64,000 nt of DNA, from positions 62,001 to 126,000 of the forward strand of contig JAPNVD010000013.1 of NCBI GenBank assembly GCA_026627305.1, read 5' to 3'. This document shows positions 1 through 8,054 of this stretch, piece by piece. The first letter of the stretch is position 1. Every line of letters begins with the position of its first letter. This DNA comes from Sulfolobaceae archaeon. GTDB taxonomy: Archaea > Thermoproteota > Thermoprotei_A > Sulfolobales > Sulfolobaceae. Position numbers and translations under genes: made by a program. The notes beneath the pieces were generated by a model. That model saw only the letters and a program-made list of their open reading frames with translations, was not told the DNA's origin and did not search any database.

Positions 1-12
1 TTTTTAATATTC
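1..12 (+). promoter_or_regulatory. TATA-like element before the HEPN gene
   Basis: A T/A-rich stretch (TTTTTAATAT) sits about 26 bases before the GTG start at 34. This is the distance expected for a leaderless Sulfolobus transcript. The upstream BRE is outside the window, so the call rests on spacing alone. Confidence 0.4.
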
Positions 13-33
13 ATTGTTATCGTATATACAAAT

Positions 34-423
34 GTGAGGGAAGAAGCAGAAAAATGGTTAAAGCAGTCGCTGGAAGATTTATCTACTGCTGAGGATTTGA
101 TAAAGTCCTCCCATTATTATGCGTCGGCGTCCTTTTCACAACAGAGTGCAGAGAAGGCATTAAAAGCTTTCCTTATTGATAGAGGTAAAGTTGTAAGGAT
201 GCATGATCTTAATGAAATTTTAGGGATTATTGAAAAGGATTTGGGTCTTAAGGTTGATGAAATACGGGAGGATGCAAATAAGCTAACCGTTCATTATGTT
301 ATATCTAGATATCCTGATGCAGCCAATGCTTTACCATATGCCATATATTCAAAAGAAGATGCTGAAGATCTTCTAAGGAGGGCTAAAAGGGTGATAGAAT
401 GGGTAAAGCGAAATCTGCAATAG
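34..423 (+). CDS. HEPN-domain protein, probable toxin of a HEPN/MNT pair
   Basis: This 129-residue all-helical protein begins at GTG; the ATG two bases earlier is in another frame. It has the HEPN pattern: a conserved helix with QQSAEKALKAFL, then an arginine and a histidine in R-x6-H spacing (RGKVVRMH), the catalytic motif of HEPN RNases. The next gene overlaps it by 25 bases and encodes a minimal nucleotidyltransferase, so the two form the classical HEPN/MNT toxin-antitoxin operon. In characterised pairs the MNT protein adds AMP to the HEPN protein and silences it. That activity is known for the family and inferred here. No other gene shares this operon. Confidence 0.85.
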   Translation: MREEAEKWLKQSLEDLSTAEDLIKSSHYYASASFSQQSAEKALKAFLIDRGKVVRMHDLNEILGIIEKDLGLKVDEIREDANKLTVHYVISRYPDAANALPYAIYSKEDAEDLLRRAKRVIEWVKRNLQ

Positions 424-761
424 AAAGTCAAAGGGAAATGTTGTTTAGAGCAATGAAGTTCGTAGAAAAGGTAAAGAAGAAATTAAAGATAGAAGAGGTT
501 TATGTTGTAGGAAGTAGGGCTAGAGGTGACTTCACTGACGAAAGTGATATTGATTTGGTCATCATAAGTGAAGATGTAAAAGGGATTCCCTATCTGAGAA
601 GAGTTGATATGCTTAGCGAATTCCTTGAACCAAAAGTGGAGTTCTTCATATATACTAGGGAAGAGTGGGAGAATCCTTCTTCTCTTTATATTAAAGAGAT
701 GAGGAGGGAATCTAAGAGATTTATGGACTTATTAAAGGAATATAAGGTCTACGTTGAATGA
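399..761 (+). CDS. MNT-family minimal nucleotidyltransferase, probable antitoxin
   Basis: This 120-residue protein has the DNA polymerase beta-like motif GS-x10-D-x-D (GSRARG...SDIDLVI), which provides the metal-binding aspartates of minimal nucleotidyltransferases. The start at 399 is supported by a GGTGAT Shine-Dalgarno sequence a few bases upstream, inside the end of the HEPN gene. An internal ATG at 438 is a weaker alternative. The overlap with the HEPN gene implies translational coupling. The likely role is neutralising the HEPN protein by nucleotide transfer. Length and motif are typical of archaeal chromosomal copies. Confidence 0.85.
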   Translation: MGKAKSAIESQREMLFRAMKFVEKVKKKLKIEEVYVVGSRARGDFTDESDIDLVIISEDVKGIPYLRRVDMLSEFLEPKVEFFIYTREEWENPSSLYIKEMRRESKRFMDLLKEYKVYVE

Positions 762-823
762 AGCGCTCTTAAAGTCCTGATGTCAGTAGTGGTCTAGTAC
801 GTATCCTCAGTTCTCCAAGGAAA

Positions 824-1606
824 TCAAAATTGCCTTAATATGTCTAGGCTAACTGGCTTAATTCTACTCAGAAGATATGAATCTAAACTAAAGAGGACTA
901 GAGACCAGATAATTAAAGAAGCTAAGATATAATACCAATTGATGAATTGCTGGAATGGGTTCAAGAAGTCCAAAGGCGCTTCTAAACCTGTAAAAGATTG
1001 AAAAAGCAATAGTGTCATATCATTGAAGGGTGATGCAACTACTATTAGATAGGGGTATGAAACTAGCATTTGACCCAAGACTAGGATTACGTACAATAGT
1101 TGCGGTAACATTTGAGCGAATTGGTAATACTTTGGAGGAAATATTAATGAGATAAAAATTGAAAACAGGATAACGAACGCTGAAGAGATTATAATCACCC
1201 CAAAAAACGCTAGGGGATATTGGGGTAAAAACACTACATGGTACTCCACATAAAAAGCACCTAAAGAAATTCCCAACATTAAGGCTCCCAAAGTTGTGGT
1301 ACCTATGACCGTTGATACTAAATAGTCGAGGAGGTATCTGCTTGGCGTTAGGCGTGTGAACTTGAAGGCGTAGTATAATGAAGTAGAAGACATTACAATA
1401 GTGCCGCTTAAGTTAGACATTAAATTGCTGAAAACCCAGACTATTATAGCACTCGTCACTAAGCCCACATAGTAATAGGTGTATTGCCTATCTATGTATT
1501 GTGAGATCATCAATGCTCCTATTAAAAGCCATAAGATACTGAAGGTGAAACCCCAGACCCAAAAGCCCCTACTCGTTAATATGCTTCTAATCATTTTTGT
1601 TATCAT
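824..1606 (-). CDS. ABC transporter permease (ABC-2-like membrane protein)
   Basis: This 260-residue protein has about six predicted membrane segments and no other recognisable domain. Its start overlaps the end of the upstream ABC ATPase gene by 20 bases, so the two are read as one operon and one transporter. An ATPase plus a single six-helix permease without a binding protein is the arrangement of exporters. The substrate cannot be told from the sequence. An in-frame ATG at 1594 (MIRSIL) is an alternative start. Confidence 0.7.
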   Translation of the reverse strand: MITKMIRSILTSRGFWVWGFTFSILWLLIGALMISQYIDRQYTYYYVGLVTSAIIVWVFSNLMSNLSGTIVMSSTSLYYAFKFTRLTPSRYLLDYLVSTVIGTTTLGALMLGISLGAFYVEYHVVFLPQYPLAFFGVIIISSAFVILFSIFISLIFPPKYYQFAQMLPQLLYVILVLGQMLVSYPYLIVVASPFNDMTLLLFQSFTGLEAPLDFLNPFQQFINWYYILASLIIWSLVLFSLDSYLLSRIKPVSLDILRQF

Positions 1607-2384
1607 AATTCAAGACCCCTAATAGATTTTCTATATCACCAATAGACGATAATGGTACATCACCATACCTTCTCGTAATGGACAGCTCTCCCAGTTCGGT
1701 CTGTATCAATGCGATGCTGTTCTCCACCTTTCCCTTAGTAACATAAAGTTCCTCTAGCTCGTTTGCCTTAAACTTTCCGAAAATCTTGCCATTAAACACC
1801 AGGTACAAATCCCAGTCCTTTAGACCTTTAACCAAGTCCATTTCATGGCTTGTTAAAATGATGTTTGTGGACTCAAACTTGTTGAGTAATTTTAGAAGTT
1901 TTGCCCTCCTTGAAGGGTCTAGGTTCTCGAATGGCTCGTCAAGCAAAGCCAATCTTGGTTTAAAAGCTAAGGAGAGGACATTGGCTAAAATCTTTTGTTG
2001 CCCTAAACTCAATTGGTGAACCCTTTTATTGAAGGAGTTAAAATTGAAGTGGCTTAGTAGAGAATAAGCGTCTGATACGTTACCTCCCATTAAATCAGCG
2101 TAAATTTCTATTATGTCTTTTACTGGTAGGTTCAAGATCTTGTAAGCGTCTATTAGGTTTATCGTTATCCCATAAAGCTTTTTAATAGATCTTACATCTA
2201 CACCAAATACCTCAAAAGAGCCTTCCATTAGTTTAGCTAAACCTATTATTGCGTAGAGAAAGGTGGTCTTGCCTGATCCGTTGGGTCCTATAAGAACAGA
2301 ATTTCTATCGATCTCAACATTAACGTCGCTGAGGACTATAGTATCATCATAGCCGATAGTCGCGTTAGTAGCTTTAACTATCAC
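1587..2384 (-). CDS. ABC transporter ATP-binding protein
   Basis: This 265-residue nucleotide-binding subunit has Walker A GPNGSGKTT at residues 33-41, the signature LSLGQQ at 125-130 and Walker B LALLDEP at 145-151, followed by the switch histidine in a TSH segment. The roughly 50 residues after the core form a C-terminal extension, as in many exporter ATPases. It is the first gene of a two-gene operon with the permease and would power that protein. A closely similar ATPase/permease pair occurs at 13225-15322. Confidence 0.9.
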   Translation of the reverse strand: MIVKATNATIGYDDTIVLSDVNVEIDRNSVLIGPNGSGKTTFLYAIIGLAKLMEGSFEVFGVDVRSIKKLYGITINLIDAYKILNLPVKDIIEIYADLMGGNVSDAYSLLSHFNFNSFNKRVHQLSLGQQKILANVLSLAFKPRLALLDEPFENLDPSRRAKLLKLLNKFESTNIILTSHEMDLVKGLKDWDLYLVFNGKIFGKFKANELEELYVTKGKVENSIALIQTELGELSITRRYGDVPLSSIGDIENLLGVLNYDNKND

Positions 2385-2467
2385 AACAGAATATTTCTAG
2401 TCAACTAATAAATTCTTTATCATAAATACGATGGAGAGAAGGAGATTGACATCATATCCTGAAAAAT

Positions 2468-2501
2468 TTTTTATGTATAATCTAAATAACCTATATAGGT
2501 T
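2468..2501 (+). promoter_or_regulatory. Promoter of the PAP2 phosphatase with a palindromic operator candidate
   Basis: A T-rich TATA region (TTTTTTATGTATAAT) at about 2468-2482 is followed by a perfect 14-base palindrome, AACCTATATAGGTT, at 2488-2501. The palindrome ends three bases before the ATG at 2505. It would cover the transcription start of a leaderless message, a placement typical of archaeal repressor sites. Confidence 0.5.
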
Positions 2502-2504
2502 CAC

Positions 2505-3119
2505 ATGAAGAAATATTGGATTCTTTTAGTGCTATTCATAGCCTTTTCAATTTATGTAAAGTTTGTAAGTGAGCCCAATGTGGCCTTTAATATTTTTCTT
2601 TTTAAGCTGATAAACTACAACCAGGTCAGTTTATTGAATCCAATAATGGTCTTCTTTTCCAAATATGGGAGGGAATACGTTTGGATCCCGTTAACTGCTA
2701 TACTCCTCATTCCTAAGCGTTATAGAAGGGTTGCAATTGTTTTGGCAGCTTCTTTTATCCTAGATATAATTTTAGGTGAGGCGTCAAAATACATCATGGC
2801 ACAGTTGAGGCCATTTTATTATATACATTCAAACCTATTAGTACCAAAGCCTACTGATTATTCTTATCCCTCTGGTCATGCATTGATAGTATCTGATGGT
2901 GCTATCGTGCTTGCCGAGACTTCACCTAAATGGCTGTGGATTATGATGATGATTGAAGCCATCATAGTTAGCTATTCGAGGGTATATGTTGGTGTGCATT
3001 GGCCTGCTGATATTTTAGGCGGTTGGTTGTTGGGGAGTTGGACTGCAACTTTCACTGTGGATATGGAGAAGAGAGGGATATTAAGACCAATAGAAAAAGC
3101 TTTTAGAGCTCAAGTTTAA
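2505..3119 (+). CDS. PAP2-superfamily phosphatase (polyprenyl or lipid diphosphatase type)
   Basis: This 204-residue membrane protein carries all three PAP2 signatures: K-x6-RP at K95/R102-P103, PSGH at 122-125 and SR-x5-H-x3-D at S158-R159, H165 and D169. Histidines 125 and 165 would be the general acid and nucleophile. Several hydrophobic segments place the active site at the membrane surface. Archaeal members remove phosphate from isoprenyl diphosphates used as glycan carriers. That substrate is inferred, and other lipid phosphates are possible. The gene stands alone behind its own promoter. Confidence 0.85.
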   Translation: MKKYWILLVLFIAFSIYVKFVSEPNVAFNIFLFKLINYNQVSLLNPIMVFFSKYGREYVWIPLTAILLIPKRYRRVAIVLAASFILDIILGEASKYIMAQLRPFYYIHSNLLVPKPTDYSYPSGHALIVSDGAIVLAETSPKWLWIMMMIEAIIVSYSRVYVGVHWPADILGGWLLGSWTATFTVDMEKRGILRPIEKAFRAQV

Positions 3120-3145
3120 GGGGTTTCATCATTTATCAGAGTTCC

Positions 3146-3166
3146 CCTGAATCCTCACTGTTCAGG
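3146..3166. repeat. Short hairpin downstream of the PAP2 gene
   Basis: The arms CCTGAA (3146-3151) and TTCAGG (3161-3166) are perfectly complementary around a 9-base loop. The site lies 27 bases after the phosphatase stop codon. It could be a transcript 3' end structure; nothing else supports it. Confidence 0.3.
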
Positions 3167-3217
3167 TAATATATAGTTTAGGTTATAATCTTTTAGGATT
3201 GACTATGATAAACTCAA

Positions 3218-3275
3218 GTTTCAGCGTTCGTATCCTTCTTCATCTTATTCAGGGGACCGAGCTCATCATCAAATA
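3218..3275 (-). ncRNA. Predicted C/D box sRNA
   Basis: Read on the minus strand the boxes occur in the correct order: box C ATGATGA (3263-3269), a 10-base guide, box D' CTGA (3249-3252), a 2-base gap, box C' AAGATGA (3240-3246; one mismatch to RTGATGA), a 15-base guide, and box D CTGA (3221-3224). The total length of about 55-60 bases is typical of Sulfolobus guide RNAs that direct 2'-O-methylation with L7Ae, Nop5 and fibrillarin. A T/A-rich element near 3293-3301 lies about 25 bases upstream and could serve as promoter. Targets of the two guides were not determined. Confidence 0.6.
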
Positions 3276-3316
3276 TTATACATTAACCACAAATACTTAA
3301 AAATCATTATTCACAT

Positions 3317-4096
3317 ATGGTTGATATCTTCGATAGTATAAGGGGTAAGGTAGTCCTTGTTACAGGCGGTTCAAGGGGTATAGGAAAGGAGATTTCAAGG
3401 CATTTCCACATGTATGGGGCTAAGGTTGCAATAAACTACAACTCCTCTAAAGAAGAGGCATTAAAACTTAAGCAAGAGCTGGGGAATAACGCTGAGATTT
3501 ACAAGGCTGATGTATCTAAGAGAGAAGAGGTTAGAAGAATGGTTAAGGAAATAGAAGAGACATTGGGTAAGGTAAACATTTTAGTAAATAACGCTGGCGT
3601 GATGTACGCATTTCCCTTTGAGCAATACGATGAGGAAAAGTTCAACAAGATGTGGGATATAAACTTCAAAGGAACTCTCTACACTACTTTAGAGGTATTG
3701 CCTCATATGAAGGAAAATAAAGGTGGCGTTATAATAAATATTGCATCGAATGCTGGAATAGGTACAGCTTTCGAAGGTACAACGTTTTATGCTATAAGTA
3801 AGGCTGCGGTGATAATGCTGACTAAAAGATTAGCCTTTGAGCTAGGAAAGTATGGCATTAGAGTTAACGCAATAGCCCCTGGTTGGGTAGAGACTGATAT
3901 GACTATTGGTGGTAAAAGCCCTGAAGAGATAGTAAAAATTGAAGAGTTCATGAAGGCTAGAACATCTTTAAGGATGGTTGGAAAACCTGAGTACATAGCC
4001 AAATTTGCTTTGTTCTTAGCTGTAGCAGACTACTTGACAGGGCAAGTCATAGTAATAGATGGAGGAAGGCTAGATAACTTGACCCATAGCGTTTAA
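3317..4096 (+). CDS. Short-chain dehydrogenase/reductase
   Basis: This 259-residue classical SDR has the cofactor-binding TGGSRGIG at 16-23, NNAG at 91-94, catalytic Ser144, and Tyr158 and Lys162 in YAISK. It ends with the usual PG..ET..T loop and GQVIVIDGG C-terminal strand. The basic residue after the first glycine motif suggests NADP(H). The family covers 3-ketoacyl reductases and sugar or alcohol dehydrogenases, and the substrate cannot be fixed from sequence. The gene has a promoter-like T/A stretch at 3295-3303 that also faces the sRNA on the other strand. It is not in an operon. Confidence 0.88.
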   Translation: MVDIFDSIRGKVVLVTGGSRGIGKEISRHFHMYGAKVAINYNSSKEEALKLKQELGNNAEIYKADVSKREEVRRMVKEIEETLGKVNILVNNAGVMYAFPFEQYDEEKFNKMWDINFKGTLYTTLEVLPHMKENKGGVIINIASNAGIGTAFEGTTFYAISKAAVIMLTKRLAFELGKYGIRVNAIAPGWVETDMTIGGKSPEEIVKIEEFMKARTSLRMVGKPEYIAKFALFLAVADYLTGQVIVIDGGRLDNLTHSV

Positions 4097-4157
4097 GGAG
4101 CCGCTCATTTAGAGCCTCTAGATTCTTTGTACTTTCCTGGCATCTTTTCCTTATTCT

Positions 4158-4468
4158 TCAAGTAGGTTTATCCTCGATGTCTCTCATCACGTTAAGTAAC
4201 CCATTATTTCTTCTCTCTACGTTCTCATATGTGATCCTTAAACCTTTATAACACTTTAGCCTAACAGATGTTATTATATAGCCTATATCATCTTCTTTAT
4301 TAGTTTTCTAACGATTTCATGCCTTATATAGTCTGGCGTCAAAAAGTTTCTTAACTCATAAAACGCTTATACTGTTTAACTATCTAGTTCTCTGTACAGC
4401 TGCCAAGGTCTAATACCTTACCCCATTTCCTAATTTGATATTCTTACTTAAGTAGTTCTTACCTTTCA
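4158..4468 (-). pseudogene. Decayed gene of unknown family
   Basis: This 374-base gap contains a broken reading frame on the minus strand. From the 3' end backwards there are 45 clean codons containing TYENVERRNNGLLNVMRDI and a final TGA at 4158-4160. A frameshift then leads into a segment with ELRNFLTPDYIRHEIVRK, and beyond further stops and shifts comes LSKNIKLGNGVRY. The composition is protein-like and the pieces are collinear, so this is a remnant of one gene. I do not recognise the family; a lost mobile-element protein is possible. Confidence 0.5.
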
Positions 4469-4470
4469 AT

Positions 4471-5052
4471 TCAAAGCTTAATTAGCTTAACTTCTCCCTT
4501 ATCTATAATAACATAACCCCTATCATGATAGACGCCATTACTGATGCTAGCTAGAGTGCCTGCATTTACACATCTTAAACCTCTAAAGTAGACTAAAGCG
4601 TGAGAATGCCCTAGAATTAATGTACTCTTAAAACTCCTCGTTAATAGCTTGAAGGCTAGGCAGAAAAGCAACGGTGGTATGTTCCTATTTATTTTCTTTA
4701 ACCACTTAGCCAGATTATATTCGCTCTTCTCGTTGAAGTTTTGATGACCATGTAAGAGAGTGTAGTCCTTTCCAAAAGTTTTCAAATGTAAGATATCATA
4801 GTCACCCTCAATTACATCATCGTCACCCCTTATGTATATCACCCTCCTCATCTCTCCATTTCCACTTTCTTTTATTCTATTGAGAAAGCTTTCATATTCA
4901 CTATTATCCACAATTATATCACCTAAAAGCACTACTACTGATGGTTTTTCACTCTCTATAATCCTGATTACCTCATTTACATCGCAATGTGGGTAGTGGA
5001 TATCAGAGAGTATCAGGATTTTTCCATCACAACTTAGCGATATCTCTCTCAC
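4471..5052 (-). CDS. Calcineurin-like metallophosphoesterase (YfcE/MJ0936 type)
   Basis: This 193-residue protein has the phosphoesterase motifs in order: DIH at 17-19, GD at 44-45, HGH at 101-103 and GHSH near 150. Together they would hold two metal ions. The usual GN(H/C)D block reads GDDD at 76-79, so the metal-binding asparagine is an aspartate here. Small archaeal relatives hydrolyse phosphodiesters such as bis-pNPP or cyclic nucleotides. The physiological substrate is unknown. It is divergent from the S9 peptidase gene, with 76 bases between the starts. Confidence 0.8.
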   Translation of the reverse strand: MREISLSCDGKILILSDIHYPHCDVNEVIRIIESEKPSVVVLLGDIIVDNSEYESFLNRIKESGNGEMRRVIYIRGDDDVIEGDYDILHLKTFGKDYTLLHGHQNFNEKSEYNLAKWLKKINRNIPPLLFCLAFKLLTRSFKSTLILGHSHALVYFRGLRCVNAGTLASISNGVYHDRGYVIIDKGEVKLIKL

Positions 5053-5128
5053 ACTACGATATAATCTTCAGGGGTAAAGTGTTTTTTCGAACGAGAAAAT
5101 TTAATATCCTAACCTGTAATATGACAAT

Positions 5129-6841
5129 ATGGAATATTCTGAACTAGTAAAAACACTAGAACGCTTAGTTAGCTCACCCATTTATGCTGTTTTGGGAAAA
5201 CTAAAGGAGGAAAACGTAATATTCTTTTCAACTAATGAAGGGGAGACCAACATCTCAGCCATAATAAATGGAAGGGTAGTTAGGCTTACTAAAGAACCAA
5301 TAGCTGGAGCTTCCAATCCTAAACCTAACCTAGACTTCATACCCTTTACTAGAGATGTAGAAAAGGGGAAAGAGATCCACGCTGTTTATGCTGTTAACCT
5401 TAAGGGAGAGGAGTATGAAATAGCCTCACCTAGTGTGAGGATATTTGGTTTAGGATATGATGAGAAGAACATCGCATTTGTTGGGATCTCGCAAACAGAA
5501 GCTTCCCTCTACGTTATAGAAAACGGAAAACTGAGCAAGTTGATAAGTAACTTTTATCCTTTCTCTTTTGTCACAGATGTTAGTGACGGTTATATAATAG
5601 GTTTTGGTAATTTAAAGGGAAATCCTAAGTCTCAAGAGATCTTTATTGCAGACTTAAGCGGTAATTTGAATGTTTTAACGCCAAAGGAGGGGAGTAGCAA
5701 TATCGCCTACTTAATTAAAGATAAAAAGGTGTACTTCATAAGCGACTATGAAAACTTAGGTGAAAGCTATTGGGTTTATACTTATGATATTGAGGCAGGA
5801 ACTTATAAGAAGATAGAATTCCCTGAAAAGGACATATACGAGTTTAAGCCCGTGGAACTCTCTTATGATCCAGAGGATTCCCTAATTATTGCAAAGAGGG
5901 AAGGGGAATCAAGGCTTTTCATTAACGGAAAGTTGGTGAGCTCTCCTAGAGGTACAATAACAGGTGCCACAAGAGTTAAGGACGAAATATACTTTGCCCA
6001 TTCCTCCTTAACTTCTCCTTATAAGATATATAAGATGAACAGAGATGGTAAGCTCGAAGTTGTGGTTAGGAGCGAGTTCAATGAGGATTTTGGGGATGTG
6101 GAGTACGTTAAACTCAAGAGCGATGATAATGTAGAAGTACCAACTTGGGTTGTGAAGTCTAAGAAGGGTAGAGAAACTAAAGTAGCTGTGGTTTACGTTC
6201 ATGGAGGTCCGTGGGGAGAGGTAGATAATAGTTGGAATCTCTTCATAGCACCTCTAGTTTATCTGGGCTATCACGTTGTAGCTCCCAATTTTAGGGGTTC
6301 AACAGGTTATGGTAGTAAATTCCAGCTAATGGATATTGGAGATCCTGGAGGCGGCGATTTGAGGGACGTTGTTAAGGCTAGGGACTACGCTACTAAGCTT
6401 GGAGAAAAAGTAGGTATAATGGGCTACAGTTATGGTGGCTATATGACTTTATTGGCTTTAGGGAAGGAGGCTGATAAATGGGATTTCGGAATTGCAGGGG
6501 CTGCAGTGGCTGACTGGGTTGAGATGTATGAACTATCAGATTCTGCCTTTAAGAACTTCATTGAGATTCTATTTGCAGGTAAAAACTTAGAATCGATGAG
6601 GGATAGGTCTCCAATAACTTATGTCAATAACGTTAAGGCACCTCTATGCATTATTCAGTCACAGAACGATACTAGAACGCCCTTACAACCGGTCTTAAGG
6701 TATATCCAAGAGCTCCATAAGGCTGGTAAAACATTCGAGGCACATATAATCCCCAACATGGGTCATGCCATATATAAGATAACTGATGCCATAGACATAT
6801 TGTTGCCTGCAATACTATTTCTAAAGAAATTATATGGCTAA
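5129..6841 (+). CDS. Prolyl oligopeptidase family (S9) peptidase, acylaminoacyl-peptidase type
   Basis: This 570-residue protein has an N-terminal beta-propeller-like half (about 1-330) and a C-terminal alpha/beta-hydrolase domain. The triad is visible: Ser434 in GYSYGGY, Asp514 in SQNDTRTP and His546 in NMGHAI. HGGPWG supplies the oxyanion region. Length and layout match archaeal acylaminoacyl-peptidases, which release N-acylated amino acids from peptides in the cytosol. There is no signal peptide. The gene is followed after 46 bases by the dehydroquinase-like gene on the same strand; no functional link is evident. Confidence 0.88.
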   Translation: MEYSELVKTLERLVSSPIYAVLGKLKEENVIFFSTNEGETNISAIINGRVVRLTKEPIAGASNPKPNLDFIPFTRDVEKGKEIHAVYAVNLKGEEYEIASPSVRIFGLGYDEKNIAFVGISQTEASLYVIENGKLSKLISNFYPFSFVTDVSDGYIIGFGNLKGNPKSQEIFIADLSGNLNVLTPKEGSSNIAYLIKDKKVYFISDYENLGESYWVYTYDIEAGTYKKIEFPEKDIYEFKPVELSYDPEDSLIIAKREGESRLFINGKLVSSPRGTITGATRVKDEIYFAHSSLTSPYKIYKMNRDGKLEVVVRSEFNEDFGDVEYVKLKSDDNVEVPTWVVKSKKGRETKVAVVYVHGGPWGEVDNSWNLFIAPLVYLGYHVVAPNFRGSTGYGSKFQLMDIGDPGGGDLRDVVKARDYATKLGEKVGIMGYSYGGYMTLLALGKEADKWDFGIAGAAVADWVEMYELSDSAFKNFIEILFAGKNLESMRDRSPITYVNNVKAPLCIIQSQNDTRTPLQPVLRYIQELHKAGKTFEAHIIPNMGHAIYKITDAIDILLPAILFLKKLYG

Positions 6842-6887
6842 AGTTGTTAGCATACATTTTTATCTTAGCTTTTTCCCTTTTTGAGAT

Positions 6888-7637
6888 GTGGACAGATATT
6901 TTCTAAAGGAGCCTAAGGTCTTCAAGGGTTTAAGGTTAGGTGAAGAACCAATCCTATGTCCTCCAATTGTTGATTTTAACGATAACGTTAAGGAAACCAT
7001 AGTTAAATATAAGGGCTATCTAAAGCTCGTAGAGATACGTTACGATTATCTATATGGTAAGATTAGCCTAAGTGAAATCCTAGATTACGTCCGTAGTATT
7101 GGGCTTCACCACATCTTTACCTTTAGAAGATATGAGGAGGGAGGTAATGTAATGGTTGATGATAGCGTTAGAGCTGAGGTCATGGCTAAGAGCCTTGATT
7201 ATAACCCTTCCCTCATAGATATTGAGTTGAACTCACTGAAGAGAAATTCTCTTATCTTTAAACCCGTCATTGAGGAGGCTAAGACTAGAGGTATAGGTAT
7301 TATCGTCTCTTATCATAACTTTAAAGAGACGGAAAGCTTAGAGGTTTTAAGGCAAATAGCTCACGAAGAGTACAGCCTTGGGGCAGATGTCTTAAAGATA
7401 TCAACGATGGTCAACTCAGTTGATGATGTACTTAAACTATTAACTTTGACCAAAGAGCTAAGGGATATCTATGATTTGCCTCTAATAGTTTTAGGTATGG
7501 GAGAGCTAGGAAAAATAACTAGGATTACCAGTCCGTTCTTCGGTTCAGATATAGTGTATGTTGACCTCTTCGGATCCTCAGCTCCTGGGCAACTGAAGTT
7601 CTTAGACGCATTAAAGATCTTTGAGGTTCTATATTAG
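6888..7637 (+). CDS. Type I 3-dehydroquinate dehydratase-like protein
   Basis: This 249-residue protein begins at GTG; the overlapping ATG at 6886 runs into a stop. Type I dehydroquinase landmarks are present: FTFRRYEEGG with Arg80, His143 in SYHNF, the Schiff-base Lys170 in DVLKIS, and SSAPGQ near the C-terminus. These make it a probable aroD-type enzyme that dehydrates 3-dehydroquinate in the shikimate pathway. No other aro gene is nearby, so it may be a stand-alone copy or a paralogue with a shifted role. The stop codon overlaps a decayed gene on the other strand. Confidence 0.75.
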   Translation: MDRYFLKEPKVFKGLRLGEEPILCPPIVDFNDNVKETIVKYKGYLKLVEIRYDYLYGKISLSEILDYVRSIGLHHIFTFRRYEEGGNVMVDDSVRAEVMAKSLDYNPSLIDIELNSLKRNSLIFKPVIEEAKTRGIGIIVSYHNFKETESLEVLRQIAHEEYSLGADVLKISTMVNSVDDVLKLLTLTKELRDIYDLPLIVLGMGELGKITRITSPFFGSDIVYVDLFGSSAPGQLKFLDALKIFEVLY

Positions 7638-7999
7638 TTTAGTACCTCATTAGCGCTCTTAATTATTTTTGCATAAGCAGCATCTCTATGTTGTTCCATG
7701 CCTTTAAACGTTGTTTTAAGAACTCATATTTTTGTAATTATCACTTCTTGATCTTTATTTTAACACTTCCCTTACTATTTCCTTTAACGAAGTATATGTC
7801 TTCTCGATCCCTAGCTTCTCTCTAGTTATACTATAAATCCTAACACATTATTAGGCTAAACAGGCTATCTTAACCTTGACGTATTTTAGGCTAGATCTAC
7901 CACCATTATGTAGGATTGATGAATATGCTAAGTCAGCCTTATAATTTCTAACCTCTTTCCCTCAGCCCTATAGAGCAAATTCGCCGTTCTTTTTATCAT
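7634..7999 (-). pseudogene. Decayed gene with a surviving start and promoter
   Basis: The 372-base gap before the MFS gene holds a fragmented minus-strand gene. It starts at ATG 7997-7999 with MIKRTANLLYRAEGKRLE, shifts frame into ADLAYSSILHNGGRSSLK, then into SITREKLGIEKTYTSLKE, and after another break ends with MEQHRDAAYAKIIKSANEV and TAA at 7634. The pieces are collinear and separated by frameshifts. A TATA-like element near 8031-8039 is correctly placed for a leaderless start at 7999. The family is not recognised. The helical, charged composition would fit a small regulatory or toxin-antitoxin protein, but this is a guess. Confidence 0.55.
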
Positions 8000-8030
8000 A
8001 AAATATTTATTGATTGATTTCAAAAGTAAG

Positions 8031-8039
8031 TTTATATAT
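8031..8039 (+). promoter_or_regulatory. TATA box that decides the MFS start
   Basis: TTTATATAT lies about 24 bases before the ATG at 8055. It supports a leaderless start at 8055 or 8064 rather than the upstream in-frame codon at 8010, which lies before the promoter. Confidence 0.6.
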
Positions 8040-8054
8040 TTGTTCAATAGCAAA

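Noticed and set aside
8010-8054. Extension of the fosmidomycin-resistance-like MFS gene
   Set aside because: The TATA box at 8031-8039 places the transcript start after it.
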